NCBI RefSeq assembly: GCF_031877795.1
Contig: NC_133946.1
Coordinates: 12,561,144-12,625,143, forward strand
Direction of reading: 5' to 3'
DNA: 64,000 bases
Origin: Strix aluco
Lineage: Eukaryota > Chordata > Aves > Strigiformes > Strigidae
Position 1 is the stretch's first letter. Every line of letters starts with the position of its first letter. Positions 50,377 to 60,441 of this stretch are shown here, piece after piece. The notes beneath the pieces are model-generated. The model worked only from the letters and a program-made list of their open reading frames with translations. It was not told the origin of the DNA and searched no databases. The position numbers and the translations under genes are program-made.

Positions 50377-53300
50377 TCAGAGGAAGAGCTTGTCGTGGCA
50401 GGCCTGGCAGTACATCTTGTTGCCGCGCTCACGGAAGGTGCCTTTCTGCAGCTGGCCCAGGCAGTAGGCGCAGATGAAGTGCTCGGGGTGGTACTTGCGC
50501 CCCGCGGCCGTGATGCAGCGGCCGGTCACGGGGTGGCCACAGCCGTGGCAGATGTTGCCCTGCCGCTGGTGGAAGTGCAGCTCACAGTAGGGCCGACCCT
50601 CCAGCTCGAAGAAGGAGCCGCTGGCGAAGCCGCTCAGGCACTCCTGGGGGGAAGGAGACGGGGAAGGCTGGCACGGCCTTGGGGACACGCTCACCCCCGC
50701 ACCCCCGCCGGCCCGCCGCCCACTCACCGCGCACACGAAGCACTCGGGGTGCCAGACGCCCTGCAAGGCCGACAGGTAATTGTCCGTCACGGGGCGCTCG
50801 CAGCCCTGGCATTTCGGGGCAAACATAGCCAGGAAGTCCTGGCGGCAGTACGGCTTCCCGCTCCGCTCGTGGAAACCTGCAGGGAGGGCGTCGGGATGGG
50901 CACCCACCTGGGGGGAGGCTCGGGGTGGGGGGCAGCAGGGCAAGGGAAGGAGCGTGGGGGGATGTCGGATGTGGCAAGGGTGCAACGGTGGGGCTATGGG
51001 GGGGGCGGGGATGCCAGGGCAGGGCTATGGCAGGGGAAATCAGGATGGGGGCAATGGGGCAGGACCCCCACTCCTGCCCCCCGGGACATACCGTCATCTC
51101 CGAACACCTTCCCGCAGTGGGCACAGAAGAAGTGCTCGGGGTGCCAGGTCTGGTCCAGGGCCGTGAGGACTTTCTGCAGGAAGAAGCAAGGTGAGGCTGC
51201 CGGTGGCGGTGGGGGGTGGCGTGGGAGGCCGGGGGGGTCTTACCTCACAGATGGGGCCGGCACAGTAAGCGCAGCGGGGGGTGAAGGCCTGGTAGTAGTC
51301 CTCCTGGCAGTATGCCTGCCCACCCCGCTCAAAGAAGGGGCAGCCGCCCAGCTCCTGCCCACAGCGGGCGCAGGTGAAGTGCTCGGGGTGCCAGGTTTTG
51401 CCCAGGGCTGTGAGCACCTGTGAGGAGGTGGGGGGCAGCAAGAGCAGCTCCAGGGGATGCCGTCAGCTAAGGGGAGAGGGTCAGCAGGGTGGAGGTGCGG
51501 GGTGTTCACCTTGCCGGCGATGGGCTTGTGGCAGGCAGCGCAGACGCCAGCAGTGGTAGTGCTGATGCCCAGCTCCTGCAGGTCCTGGGTGAGACTGCCC
51601 AGCATGTTGTCCAGCGAGGATGAGGTGTCCACTGGCACCCCGGCTCCCTGTCCTGTGACCGCCAGCTGCCAGGCAGGAGGATGGTGAAAGCTGGGTGAGG
51701 GCCAGGCCCCCAACTCCTTGCCCCAGGGCCAAAGCTCACCTTACTCTGCATGTGGCCCAGGTCGGCCAGGAGCTCGTCCAGCTGCCAGGCAGCTGCTGTG
51801 GGTGGAGGCGAGGAGAGACGCGGCTGCGGGACCATCACGGAGCTGCTGAACACGGCAGAGAGTGAGGGACGCTGCGGCTTCCAGCCCGAGGCCAGAGTGC
51901 GCTCAGGGCTGAGAACCCTCCACCCCCGTGAGATGCTGCCCTTTCCTCATGGGCCACAGCAGGGGACGGGGGCAGGGCCTCCCCAGGGATGTGCTGGTGG
52001 GGAGCGCCGTATGTTGTGGGAGACGGGGGTGGTCTGCTGGAAGCCCCGTCCTCACTCCAGCAGTGCTGCAGGGACGCAGGATGCAACCCCCCCCACCCCA
52101 GCTTGCAGAAGGACACGTTTTTTGGGGCAATATGCACGAGGCCAGGTAACCCCGGGGAACGCGTCCAAGCAATGGAAAGGGTAGTCCCAAATGGCTTCGC
52201 TGCCTCCCATGGCTATGTTTTACCTGTACACTGTCTTCAAAGCCTCTTCTGGAGGCTGAGCCCGAGGTGGCAGCTGCACCTGGAAGGACAAACCCTTGTG
52301 GCTGAGCCCATAGGATGCTCCCCTGGCACTCTTCACTGCCCGTCCAGCACCACCACCCCTGTCACAAGCTGAGCAGGGTCTCAGCCGCCAGCCCCACTGT
52401 GTTGAGGCATTACCTTTGCAGCCGCTGAGGCAAGTGGCTCATGGCCACGGGGGGCTGGGGGCCCAGCTGTGGCCAAATCCTGCTTGTAGGAGCTTGGCAC
52501 CTGCAGCACACAGTCCTTGGGGGCCGGGCGAGAGCTCTGCTCCAGTTCTGCCAGCAAAGCATCTGCACGGAGAGACCCAGGTCAGACGCGCCAGCCACTG
52601 GCTGCCCCCTGCTCCTGTGCGCCCTCCTAAGCAGTCTTGTGCCACTCCTGAAATCTCAGGAGCAAAAGCAGTGTCACAGCAGCTTGACAACCAGGTGCCA
52701 GGGCTCTGAGGGATGGTGGTGGCCCCGAGCACCCTCACCTGGACCCCCATCCCCAACACAGGATGTGCCGACCGCACTGTGCAGCCTTCCTGAAGCATGG
52801 GGGACGGCTGGCAACAGGGCTCCTACTTCCCCACATACTATCTCTGGCTTACAAAGCAACATCCACCAGCCCTTAAATTCATCCCAGCACAAGCCCTGGC
52901 ACGGGAGAGCTAAATCTCGGTGCTTTCTGTGCACCCAGAGTGGCACTTCCTGCAGCGACGGTGAAGCGCTTTCTCTTTCTGCTTTAACCTTGCTACCTCA
53001 CTGCCCTCATGTCAGGAAACAGGGGGGATCCCCCCCAGCAGCTGCTTCCCTGACCCCATCTCTCCCACCCCGGGCCAGGGATGACTCCCGGCACCCTTGG
53101 ATGTTGTGCCACACCCTTGGGCTGCTCGGCCGTTGCGTGCAGCCGGGATTGTATCGTTGCGGCAGCCTGTTTCCTGTCTTCAAGCGTTCTCCATTTTCGG
53201 CCAAGTGCTCGCTCGGCTGCCTGGGCCCTGTTTGTCCCCTGAGATGGGGGAAGGCATGGCAGGGAGTGTGGCTCCATTGCTGCCCCCTCTGCAGCATCCC

Positions 53301-53419
53301 CACCTGACCCTGAGGTAGAGGAAGGACAAGGCTCCCCTGAGCCGCCGAAGGCACAACCCCGCACCAGGCCTGGGCACGGGCCTGGCTCTGGAGGGTCCTG
53401 GCTTACCTAAATCCTCCAT
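50377..53419 (-). CDS. LPXN: Leupaxin, LIM/LD adaptor
   Basis: Nine coding exons on minus: 53419-53407, 52562-52414, 52279-52224, 51845-51740, 51665-51510, 51417-51244, 51173-51092, 50876-50728 and 50643-50377 (TGA). All are in phase; 383 aa (human 386). Leupaxin is a paxillin-family focal-adhesion adaptor, mainly leukocyte. LD motifs: [12 protein letters not shown] (residues 4-15), [13 protein letters not shown] (about 93-105) and [18 protein letters not shown] (about 125-142). Four LIM zinc-binding domains follow: [11 protein letters not shown] with [26 protein letters not shown] with [29 protein letters not shown] with VWHPECFVC, and [15 protein letters not shown] with [13 protein letters not shown], ending KLFL. 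LIM3 and LIM4 match leupaxin better than Hic-5 or paxillin. The first coding exon holds only 13 nt (M-E-D-L plus one base). Confidence 0.95.
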
Positions 53420-53429
53420 CCTGCCTCGG

Positions 53430-56400
53430 CATGGGGTCCCGGCGGCTGAGGGGCTGGGGTGGTGACCTGGCAGTCTGGGCTGCGCAGGCTTTTGGTTCCG
53501 CTCTCCAGCCTCTCCTCCACCACCCCGCCCCCAGGACTGGGGTTTGTCGCTTGGGGTTTTTCCTCTGTGGGTTGTGTGCTCTGCACCACATGTGACAGGC
53601 AGCAGGCAGAAAGTGGTGGCAGAGGCTGGGGCAAGGGGAGCCGAGAGCAGCCCCAGGTTGGGGCTGGAGAGGGAAGAAACTGGCTAGTGGGTTGTTCAGG
53701 CAGCTCCGGACTCATAAAAACATCGGAACTCCTTGGGCATCTCGGCTGGAAGCCAGAGCGCACGCATCCTGCAGACCCATGGCCTTTCCAGAAGCCACCA
53801 GCTGCATGTGACGAGGGACGGCATCCCTGCGCCAGGGGGAAATGCATTTGCAATGGTGTGATGGAGGTAGGCACAGGACACACAGTGCTGGCATGCTCCA
53901 ACGCAGCCCTGCTTTTTGGACAGATGCTTTTGGAGCTTCCTCTTGGATTTCCAGGTAATGGCAAATCCCTTTGTGTCACTTAGAGCCAGTGTGAATGCAA
54001 GGACTGGACTTGCTGTGGCCACACAGGCAGCGGTGGCACTGCCAAAGCCGGTGGCTGTGCTACGCTCTCCCCGTGTCAATGCTTTGGGCCACTTAAAAGT
54101 TTCCCAGAGGTGCCATGTGCGTGACTGCTGGGCATAGCTCAGCCCTGGGGATACACCCGCCCAGCGTGTCACCGCCAGCCAGGCACAACACCCACCAGAC
54201 TGGAGCACTCATCTGTGCTGGTTATTTGAGCGATTTACCCACCATTGGGACTTTTCTGCTTCTCCTGAGCCAGAGTGCTTCAGTGTCTGGGCACCCCGTA
54301 CGGCCCTCTCGGCCGATAAGCCCACGAGCACCTGGATGTGTGTTGGAGGCAGGAGCGACGCAGGGGTTTCTGGCAGGGACACGGGTTGAGGTGGCGGTCT
54401 GCCTGCCCCGAGATGCAGGCACGGGTCCCTCGCCGTTCGGGACAGACAGACCCACAGGTACTGCCGTTATCCCTGGTGCCCCCACTGACGCCCAGCTCCT
54501 GTGAGGGTGATCAAGTGATATTTATGGCTTGGCTTTTTAGCAGAGAAATTTTTGGCACTGCTGAGAGCAGCCAGTGGATGTTGAAACAGCTCCAAGGGAC
54601 TGGTGAGTGATCTGGGGTGGGGGGATGAAGTGGAGGCCGCTGCAGTGGAGAGAGGTAGAGAACTGGCATATTCATTACACTAGCGGACAGGGGAATGGCA
54701 GGAGATGGCAGTGCAATGATGCCCGCAGTCAAAACATGGACCTGAGGAGTAGACACCTGGGATGACATGTCCCACCACAACCCTCCAGCTTGTTTCTCCC
54801 TCAGAGCTGCTTTTCCAACCTGCTGCGAAGGGGTTTTCCCCCCACACTGCTGCTGGTGCTCTCGCCCTTGCTGGTCTATCATCCCATCGCAACACCCCTG
54901 CCCCGCTCGCCTTAGAGCCGGCTGTGGTGATTAATCTCAGATGGCGTGTGCAGGGGAGGCTGCATGTGGCTTGACACATCCTTTGTGTTCTTGCTAGGGT
55001 TTTTGGAGGAGGCATCACCTTGTGGGTGCATGTATAACATCTCAGACACCTTGGCTACCAGCCCCACGCAAGACTCACTGCATCCTTGCTAGGCTCCTCA
55101 TGAGTTTGGACTACCCAGGGGTTTCAAAGATGCTATAAAACCCTTGGGAGCCAAAGTTATGAGCCACACAGAGCCCATGGCTCCCTGCTGCTTCTCCTGT
55201 GGGTGTGTGACACTTCTTGCGATGTCTCACCTCTCTCACATCTCCCATGCTGTGGGTATCTCTTTGATCTTGCTCCCATACTCTCTGGGTTTGCCTCTCT
55301 GCTGCCCACCCTCCATTTCATCTGCAGGGAAGAGGCTTGTTCAGAAAAAAAACTCATTCCAGATAAAGCCAAATAAGCCTCAGTTTTTTCCCAGCATTGC
55401 CAGGGGAGAGGAGGCCCAGTTCCATGCGCAGCTTCACCGTAGCAGCTTTATGCCTTGTCAGGAGAGCTTTCAGGATTCTCAAAGGAAAGGTTGCAGTCAA
55501 GCACTGCACTGCCTCCAGATGTGTGATTTGCCACGAAATAACCCAGATAGATACACAAGATGTTGCTGCTTCAGAAACATTACTGATCCTGGGGAAGAAG
55601 AGATTCACCTCAAGGCCAAATAAAAGCAGGTGGGTCTCTTGTGGCAGCAACGAGCAGGATGCAGCCATCTGTCGGCACCTGGAAGAGGGTCTGCCGTCGG
55701 GACCTGTAAGCATCCTCACGGACACCCGCAGGCTCCGTCGGTGGCTGGGCTGAGCCTGCTCCTTCCAAGTCCGTCCTCTCCACGAGTCTGCTAAATCCCC
55801 GTGCAGAGGCAGCTGCAGCCTCCTGCACAGCTGAGGCACGAGCGCTTGCTGCGCAGCTCCAGCCAACACCGTCTGGGCCACCCGTTCTCACACATCGCTG
55901 ACCCTGTCTGCACCATCTGGGTAGGATGGGGTTGAATTAAGCCCCTTTGTACCAAGAGGGCACGTCAAGATTCACTTAATTACACTCCACGTAGGTGAAG
56001 CTCTTTTGTTGTCTGCTGACAGTAGAGACACCCAGCAGGGCACCATCTCAGGAGAAGCCACGTGCGATGCTGAACGGTGAGTCCCGTGATACGCTTCAGG
56101 ACAAGCAATGCTGAGAGCTACCCCAAAGTCAAGTCACTGCTTGTATCACTCCCCTGTGGCTACTTTGAGACACTTCCCTTTCTGCAAATAACAGAACCTT
56201 CCTGTCTGCGGAAGGTTTCAGGTTATTTTTAGACTTCTGAGTGATTTACTCTTCCCCTCCAGTGATAATGTGAGCCCCTGTGTGAACAAGTATTTGGAGC
56301 TGTAACTTCATGTTATAAAATTTCCCAGTACAAAACACAAGCCCAACAGATGCAAATGGCTGAGCTGTGTCCTGATCTGAGCTGTATTTCCGTGCAATGG

Positions 56401-57070
56401 TTTAGCCAACCTATTTTAACAAGAATTAAGCGATACCATGCCTTGCCTACAAAGGAGAAATCAACCATGACAGCGACTTGAGAATAACTTCCCACATCGA
56501 GACTCTCTAGTTTGAAATAAAGTTTATTTAAGAATAAATGCAAAGTCATTTCATAGCAAAGAGTATGAGTTAACTGTAGCAGAACAGTTAGTTTGGAAAG
56601 TGATGTCAATCACTTTTCCAGCTAGACGAGTCCTTGGGGAGAAAAAAAATACTTTCAGCCACTTACAATACAAACAGCAGTGGCAGACATTACTTAAATT
56701 CTTGCTGAGATTTCCTTCTTGAGAGAGAAACATTTCAATTGAAAGAAAACTAACAGATTGACAGTGGACTGACAAAATGCAAGACCCAGCCAAACTGCCT
56801 CTGTGCTGAAAATGAGCCTCAACCACCCGGGTAAGTGACTCTGGAGAGGGTTTGTACACCGCCTTTGAAACTCGCCGCTGCTCAGAAAGCGTGTTGCCAC
56901 AGCTTCTGCAGGAGGCTGGACCAGTGGGCTCTTGCCTTGGTCTGGAAGGGACAGGAGGAATCCCTGTGTGAGTATCTTGAACTTTCCTGGTTCTTTAGCT
57001 TCCACATTAGGATGTACTCCTCCTCCCCACGGCCCAGCGTCTTTGCCAAGAGGAATCAGACTACGCGGTT
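53430..57070. other. Region upstream of LPXN
   Basis: This should contain the LPXN 5'UTR/promoter just right of 53.42 kb; no CpG island is present, in keeping with a tissue-restricted gene. The remainder shows no recognisable coding exon. Both AATAAA and TTTATT occur at about 56515-56530, and TTTATT again at about 57085. The latter two could serve as 3'-end signals for a leftward transcript coming from the fossil gag region. Confidence 0.45.
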
Positions 57071-57243
57071 CTCCACAATAAGATGGTTTATTAGAGCACT
57101 CTCAGGAACTGAGGAATGGAGATTTGGACACACTTCTGTTTTCTAGTCACACATAATAAGGTTTAGGACTTGAAACTCAAAAACAGGAGGAAATAGGCAG
57201 ACCGAGTCACCTCACTGACGGGTGTCAGTTTACCAAACATGAT

Positions 57244-58351
57244 TTACCAGCTAAATGCCTCAAGCTTTTTAAATTCCCTTTTATTTTTGCTGGATGAAGA
57301 GCACCTCCTTCTGCTGCTGTGGTGGGGCACCCTTCCCAGAAGGGCACTGCACACGCTTGAAACAAAGAGTGGACGTGAATGCCAGCTTATGCAGAGGAGC
57401 TTTCCTCTTACCAACCACGCTGGGGGGCCAAGGGGCAGCGCCCCCAGGAAGTGCAGCGTGGCCTGCCTCTCTTTGGCTCTTTGTAAAGCAGCTTCCGCCT
57501 CTTCCCCGGAAAGATTCTCCCCTGTGTAGGGTAAGTTCTCGAGTTTTGTTTGGACCTCCTCGTGGAAGCTGGAGGCTTGCAGCCAAGCAGACCGCTGTGC
57601 ACCTACCCCTGAGGCAGCGGCTCCTGCCACTGTATCCCCCACGTCAAAGGCTGCTTGCACCTGATGCCTGGCCAGGTCTGCGCCCTCGAGAATGACGGCC
57701 TGGAGGGTCTGATGCTGGTCCTGGGGAAGACGTTTTGCTAGCACAGAAACTTTCTTCCAGAGCTCAGCTTTGCCCTCTGGCCATGTAGACTTAATAGTCC
57801 ACAACATGAAGGGCTGCAGCTGCGAACTGGTAAAACCCTCTGGCCAAAGGAATTCAGGCGTCACAGTTCTGGCTGTTGGGGTGCAGTGCTGTGCTCCTGG
57901 CCTGCCTTCTCCCTCACCACTGCTGCCTCAACTACCACACACTCGTGTGCAGAGAGACATAACTGAGCACATCCTCAGGGAGGATGTATTTTCTTTCAAT
58001 TTCTTTTGACACAGGAGGAACAGTGTGGGGTGTCTGCCGTACTTTCTTTACCAGCTTGTCCAAGATAGGATGCAAGGGCATGGCAGCTCTATTGCAAAAG
58101 GACTTTTGATCCAGGTACCAACCAGTGAGACTCCCTGTTGACTCCTGGAATGGAATTAAGTGAAATCTGACCAGTTTAGCCAATCTTTTCAAGAACTGGG
58201 GGAAAGATGGATTTTCTGATGTGGAAGTATTATCCTCGTTTTGCTGTCCTAAAATGATAGGTAAGATCAGCCAAATCATCCTCTCCAGAAGAATCACAGG
58301 AACAACCCTCATCCCCGAGAGCAACACCTGGCTTCCAGCTGTCTGAGTCAC
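57244..58351 (-). mobile_element. Retroelement gag fossil, DIRS-like (LAP2-alpha-type domain), broken
   Basis: On the minus strand the right half carries a segment with KVRQTPHTVPPVSKEIERKY, the left half one with WLQASSFHEEVQ, LENLPYTGENL and RQATLHFLGALP. This succession (TPxxVPP.. then ..RRxxWL..S....EVQ..I.DLPF.G..L...T...L...K..R.T...LG) is what I recall of gag proteins of DIRS-like retrotransposons in reptiles, the family from which the LAP2-alpha C-terminal domain derives. No reverse transcriptase, tyrosine recombinase or terminal repeats were seen, so only a gag part is present. It is broken, in about two to three pieces, and looks old. Whether it was once, or still is, part of a host transcript is open. 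Family assignment is by memory of motif pattern. Confidence 0.6.
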
Positions 58352-59220
58352 AACCCACTGTTGTCAAGGTGGGGTGTGGGGACGCTTTCACAGGTGGATG
58401 ATAGTGGCTGTTCTGAGAGCGTTGGCAGCGGGGCCATTTGATTTAACTGCTTCATCCAGCGAGAGAGACAGGTCTGGAGGGCATCCTTGGTTCCAAACGC
58501 ATCCTCGTCGTGCTGGAGCTCACCGAAGGATCTGCAGGAAGTTCTGGAGGTGGCTCTCAGGGTCTTGAGACAGCCTCAGCAATGAGGAGAGTGGATCTGG
58601 CCAGGACCAAGAGCATACCCAGAGATTCCCCCGATTGTAGTTCTGGTCCTGACACCAGGCGGAAGGGGTGGAGACTGGGACACAAAAGTGCTTGAAGGTT
58701 GTGGCTTGTGTTCATGGGCTTGAAGCTTTTGGGTTCTCTTTGGTGCTTATGTGACAGTGCTGCTTCTGCTGGGAGCGTGTGTTGTCAGGTACTGCAGAAG
58801 TTTACTTTGGGGAGGCAACTCAGTTATTGGAGATGACAACAGCGGGTCCTTCCGCAGAGCCGCTGTCCTGAGCTCTGCCGGCAGGCCCAGTGGGGGTCTG
58901 TAGCGCTGGGACAGAGCCCTGGCTGCTGGTAGGGGAGGTGACCTGATGCTCGGTGGATGTCGCCTTCGCCATCCCGCAGCTCGGCCCTTCAGGCCGCAGC
59001 TGGGCGCCATGCTGCTCGGGGCCTGCCGCAGGGCCCCGAGGGCTCCCGGGGAACGCGGGCGGCACAGGTGCCGCGGCCCTGCGGGTCGCGGCCCGCTCCC
59101 AGACAGTGACACAACGGTGATGCTCACCGGCCACCGGGGCACCGCCCGGGCCTCGGGGAGACGAGCCCAGCCCAGCGGGGCCCGGGAACCCACCGCTCCC
59201 AGCGTACCCCGCGGCCGCCC
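58352..59220. other. Stretch between gag fossil and ZFP91 CpG island
   Basis: There is no confidently recognised feature. On the minus strand several short Ser/Thr/Pro-rich frames lie between the CpG-island core and the fossil. They could be leader sequence of a leftward transcript, or chance. Confidence 0.3.
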
Positions 59221-59233
59221 GAAGCCGGCGGGA

Positions 59234-59334
59234 ACTACATCTCCCGGCAGGCAGCGCGCATGCGCGCGGGCCGGGCGGAAGCGGGCGGAGCTCCCGCCGC
59301 CGGCCCCGCCCCCTTTGCGCCGGCCGCCATTTTG
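59234..59334 (-). promoter_or_regulatory. CpG-island core with ZNF143, NRF1 and YY1-like sites
   Basis: ACTACATCTCCCGGCAG (59234-59250) resembles the ZNF143 element. GCGCATGCGC (59256-59265) is a perfect NRF1-type palindrome. GCCGCCATTTTG (59323-59334) is the YY1 motif CAAAATGGCGGC read on the minus strand. YY1 motifs of this form usually lie just downstream of a start site in sense orientation, so a leftward start near 59.34 kb is suggested. Confidence 0.5.
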
Positions 59335-59749
59335 TCACCGACTTTCACCCGCCGCCCGACGGGGCGTTTTTTTTTTTCTTAAAGGAGAAGCGACAGCCAA
59401 AAGCGGGCCCCGCCGCCAGGCCTCGCCGGAACCGCGAGCGGCGCCGCGGCCCCGCGGCAGGGAGCGGCCGCGCGGGGCGGGGGGGGCGAGCGGCTTCCCC
59501 TGCCAGGCCTCGCCCGCGGGGCGAGGGAACCCGGGGGCAGCCGGAGGGGCGCAGGCAGCGGCGGCGGTAGGGAGCCCGGCAGCGCCGAGGGCCGGGCGGC
59601 GGCCGCGCGGCGGACGGGCGAGCCGGGCGGCGGGGCCGGCAGAGCGGCAGCCGGAGGGGCCGCGCTCGGGTGGGCGCCGCTGCGGGGCCGGCCGGGGGGG
59701 GAGCGGGCGAGCGAGCGCGGCGGCCCCAGCGGCGCCTGCGCGGCGTGGC

Positions 59750-60085
59750 GCACGCTCGGGGCGCGCGGGGAGCCGCCCGCTGGTTGGCCGCGCGACAGCG
59801 CGGGGCCGGGCCCCGCCGAGCCGGGCCGCCCATTGGCCGGGCGGCGCGCGAGCGGCGGAGAAAGGCGGGAGGGCCGCGGGCCGGGGGGCGTGGGGCCGGG
59901 GGCGGGGCCGTCCCTCGCCTCCCGCCCGCGGATTGGCGGGCGCGGGGAAGGGGCGGGTTCGCCGGCGGCCCCGCGTGAAGGCGGGCGGCGGGCGGTGATT
60001 GGGCGCGGCCGGGGCGGGCGGGGGAAGGTTTGGCGGGAGGGTGGAGCGCGCAGCAGCCGCCGCGGCCCCGTCGCTCGCCGACCCG
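59750..60085 (+). promoter_or_regulatory. ZFP91: ZFP91 promoter and 5'UTR
   Basis: Extreme CpG density with inverted CCAAT boxes (ATTGG at about 59833, 59932 and 59998) and multiple GC boxes, no TATA. The last CCAAT lies about 85 bp before the start codon, so transcription probably begins between about 60000 and 60070. Confidence 0.6.
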
Positions 60086-60441
60086 ATGCCGGCGGGCATC
60101 GAGCAGCCGGGGGGCGCCGAGGAGCAGCCGCCCGCCCAGGGCCCGCCGGCGGCCGCAGAGAGGCCGCCGTCCTCGGGCCGCCGCCGCCCGCCGCCGCCGC
60201 CCGCCGCCGAGCAGGGGGAGGAGTCTGGCGGCAGCCGGGTGCTGAGGGGCGGCCGGGAGCGGGGCCGGGCCGCGGCCGCCGCTGCCTCGGCCGCGGGGGG
60301 AGCCGCCGCCGCCGCAGCCGCCTCCCGCCGCCGTAAGGCCGAGTATCCCCGGCGTCGGCGGAGCAGCCCCGGGGCCCGGCCCGCCGCCGAGCAGCCCGCC
60401 GCCGAGACGCCGCCCGCGGCCAAGAAGGCCCCCCGGGCCGG
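60086..60441 (+). CDS. ZFP91: ZFP91 first coding exon (partial gene)
   Basis: The exon starts at ATG 60086 (MPAGIEQPGGAEEQPP) and ends at donor GTGAGT 60442, leaving two bases of a codon. It matches the human ZFP91 N-terminus in SRVLRGGRERGRAAAAAA, then SRRRKAEYPRRRRSSPGARP and a KKAPR block (human KKSPR). ZFP91 is a nuclear C2H2 zinc-finger protein, an atypical E3 ligase promoting K63 ubiquitination of NIK, and a cereblon neosubstrate in human. Its five zinc fingers are encoded by later exons beyond the window. The exon is very GC-rich with Ala, Pro and Gly runs. An in-frame ATG at 59999 exists, but homology favours 60086. Confidence 0.92.

Noticed and set aside
50377-53419. Hic-5 (TGFB1I1) or paxillin instead of leupaxin
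   Set aside because: LIM3/LIM4 residues ([27 protein letters not shown]), the length of 383 aa, three visible LD motifs and the neighbour ZFP91 all fit LPXN better.
56313-56859. Minus-strand frames near 56.3-56.9 kb as part of a gene
   Set aside because: They are short, have no homology I recognise and no splice support. I note only nearby poly(A)-like hexamers.
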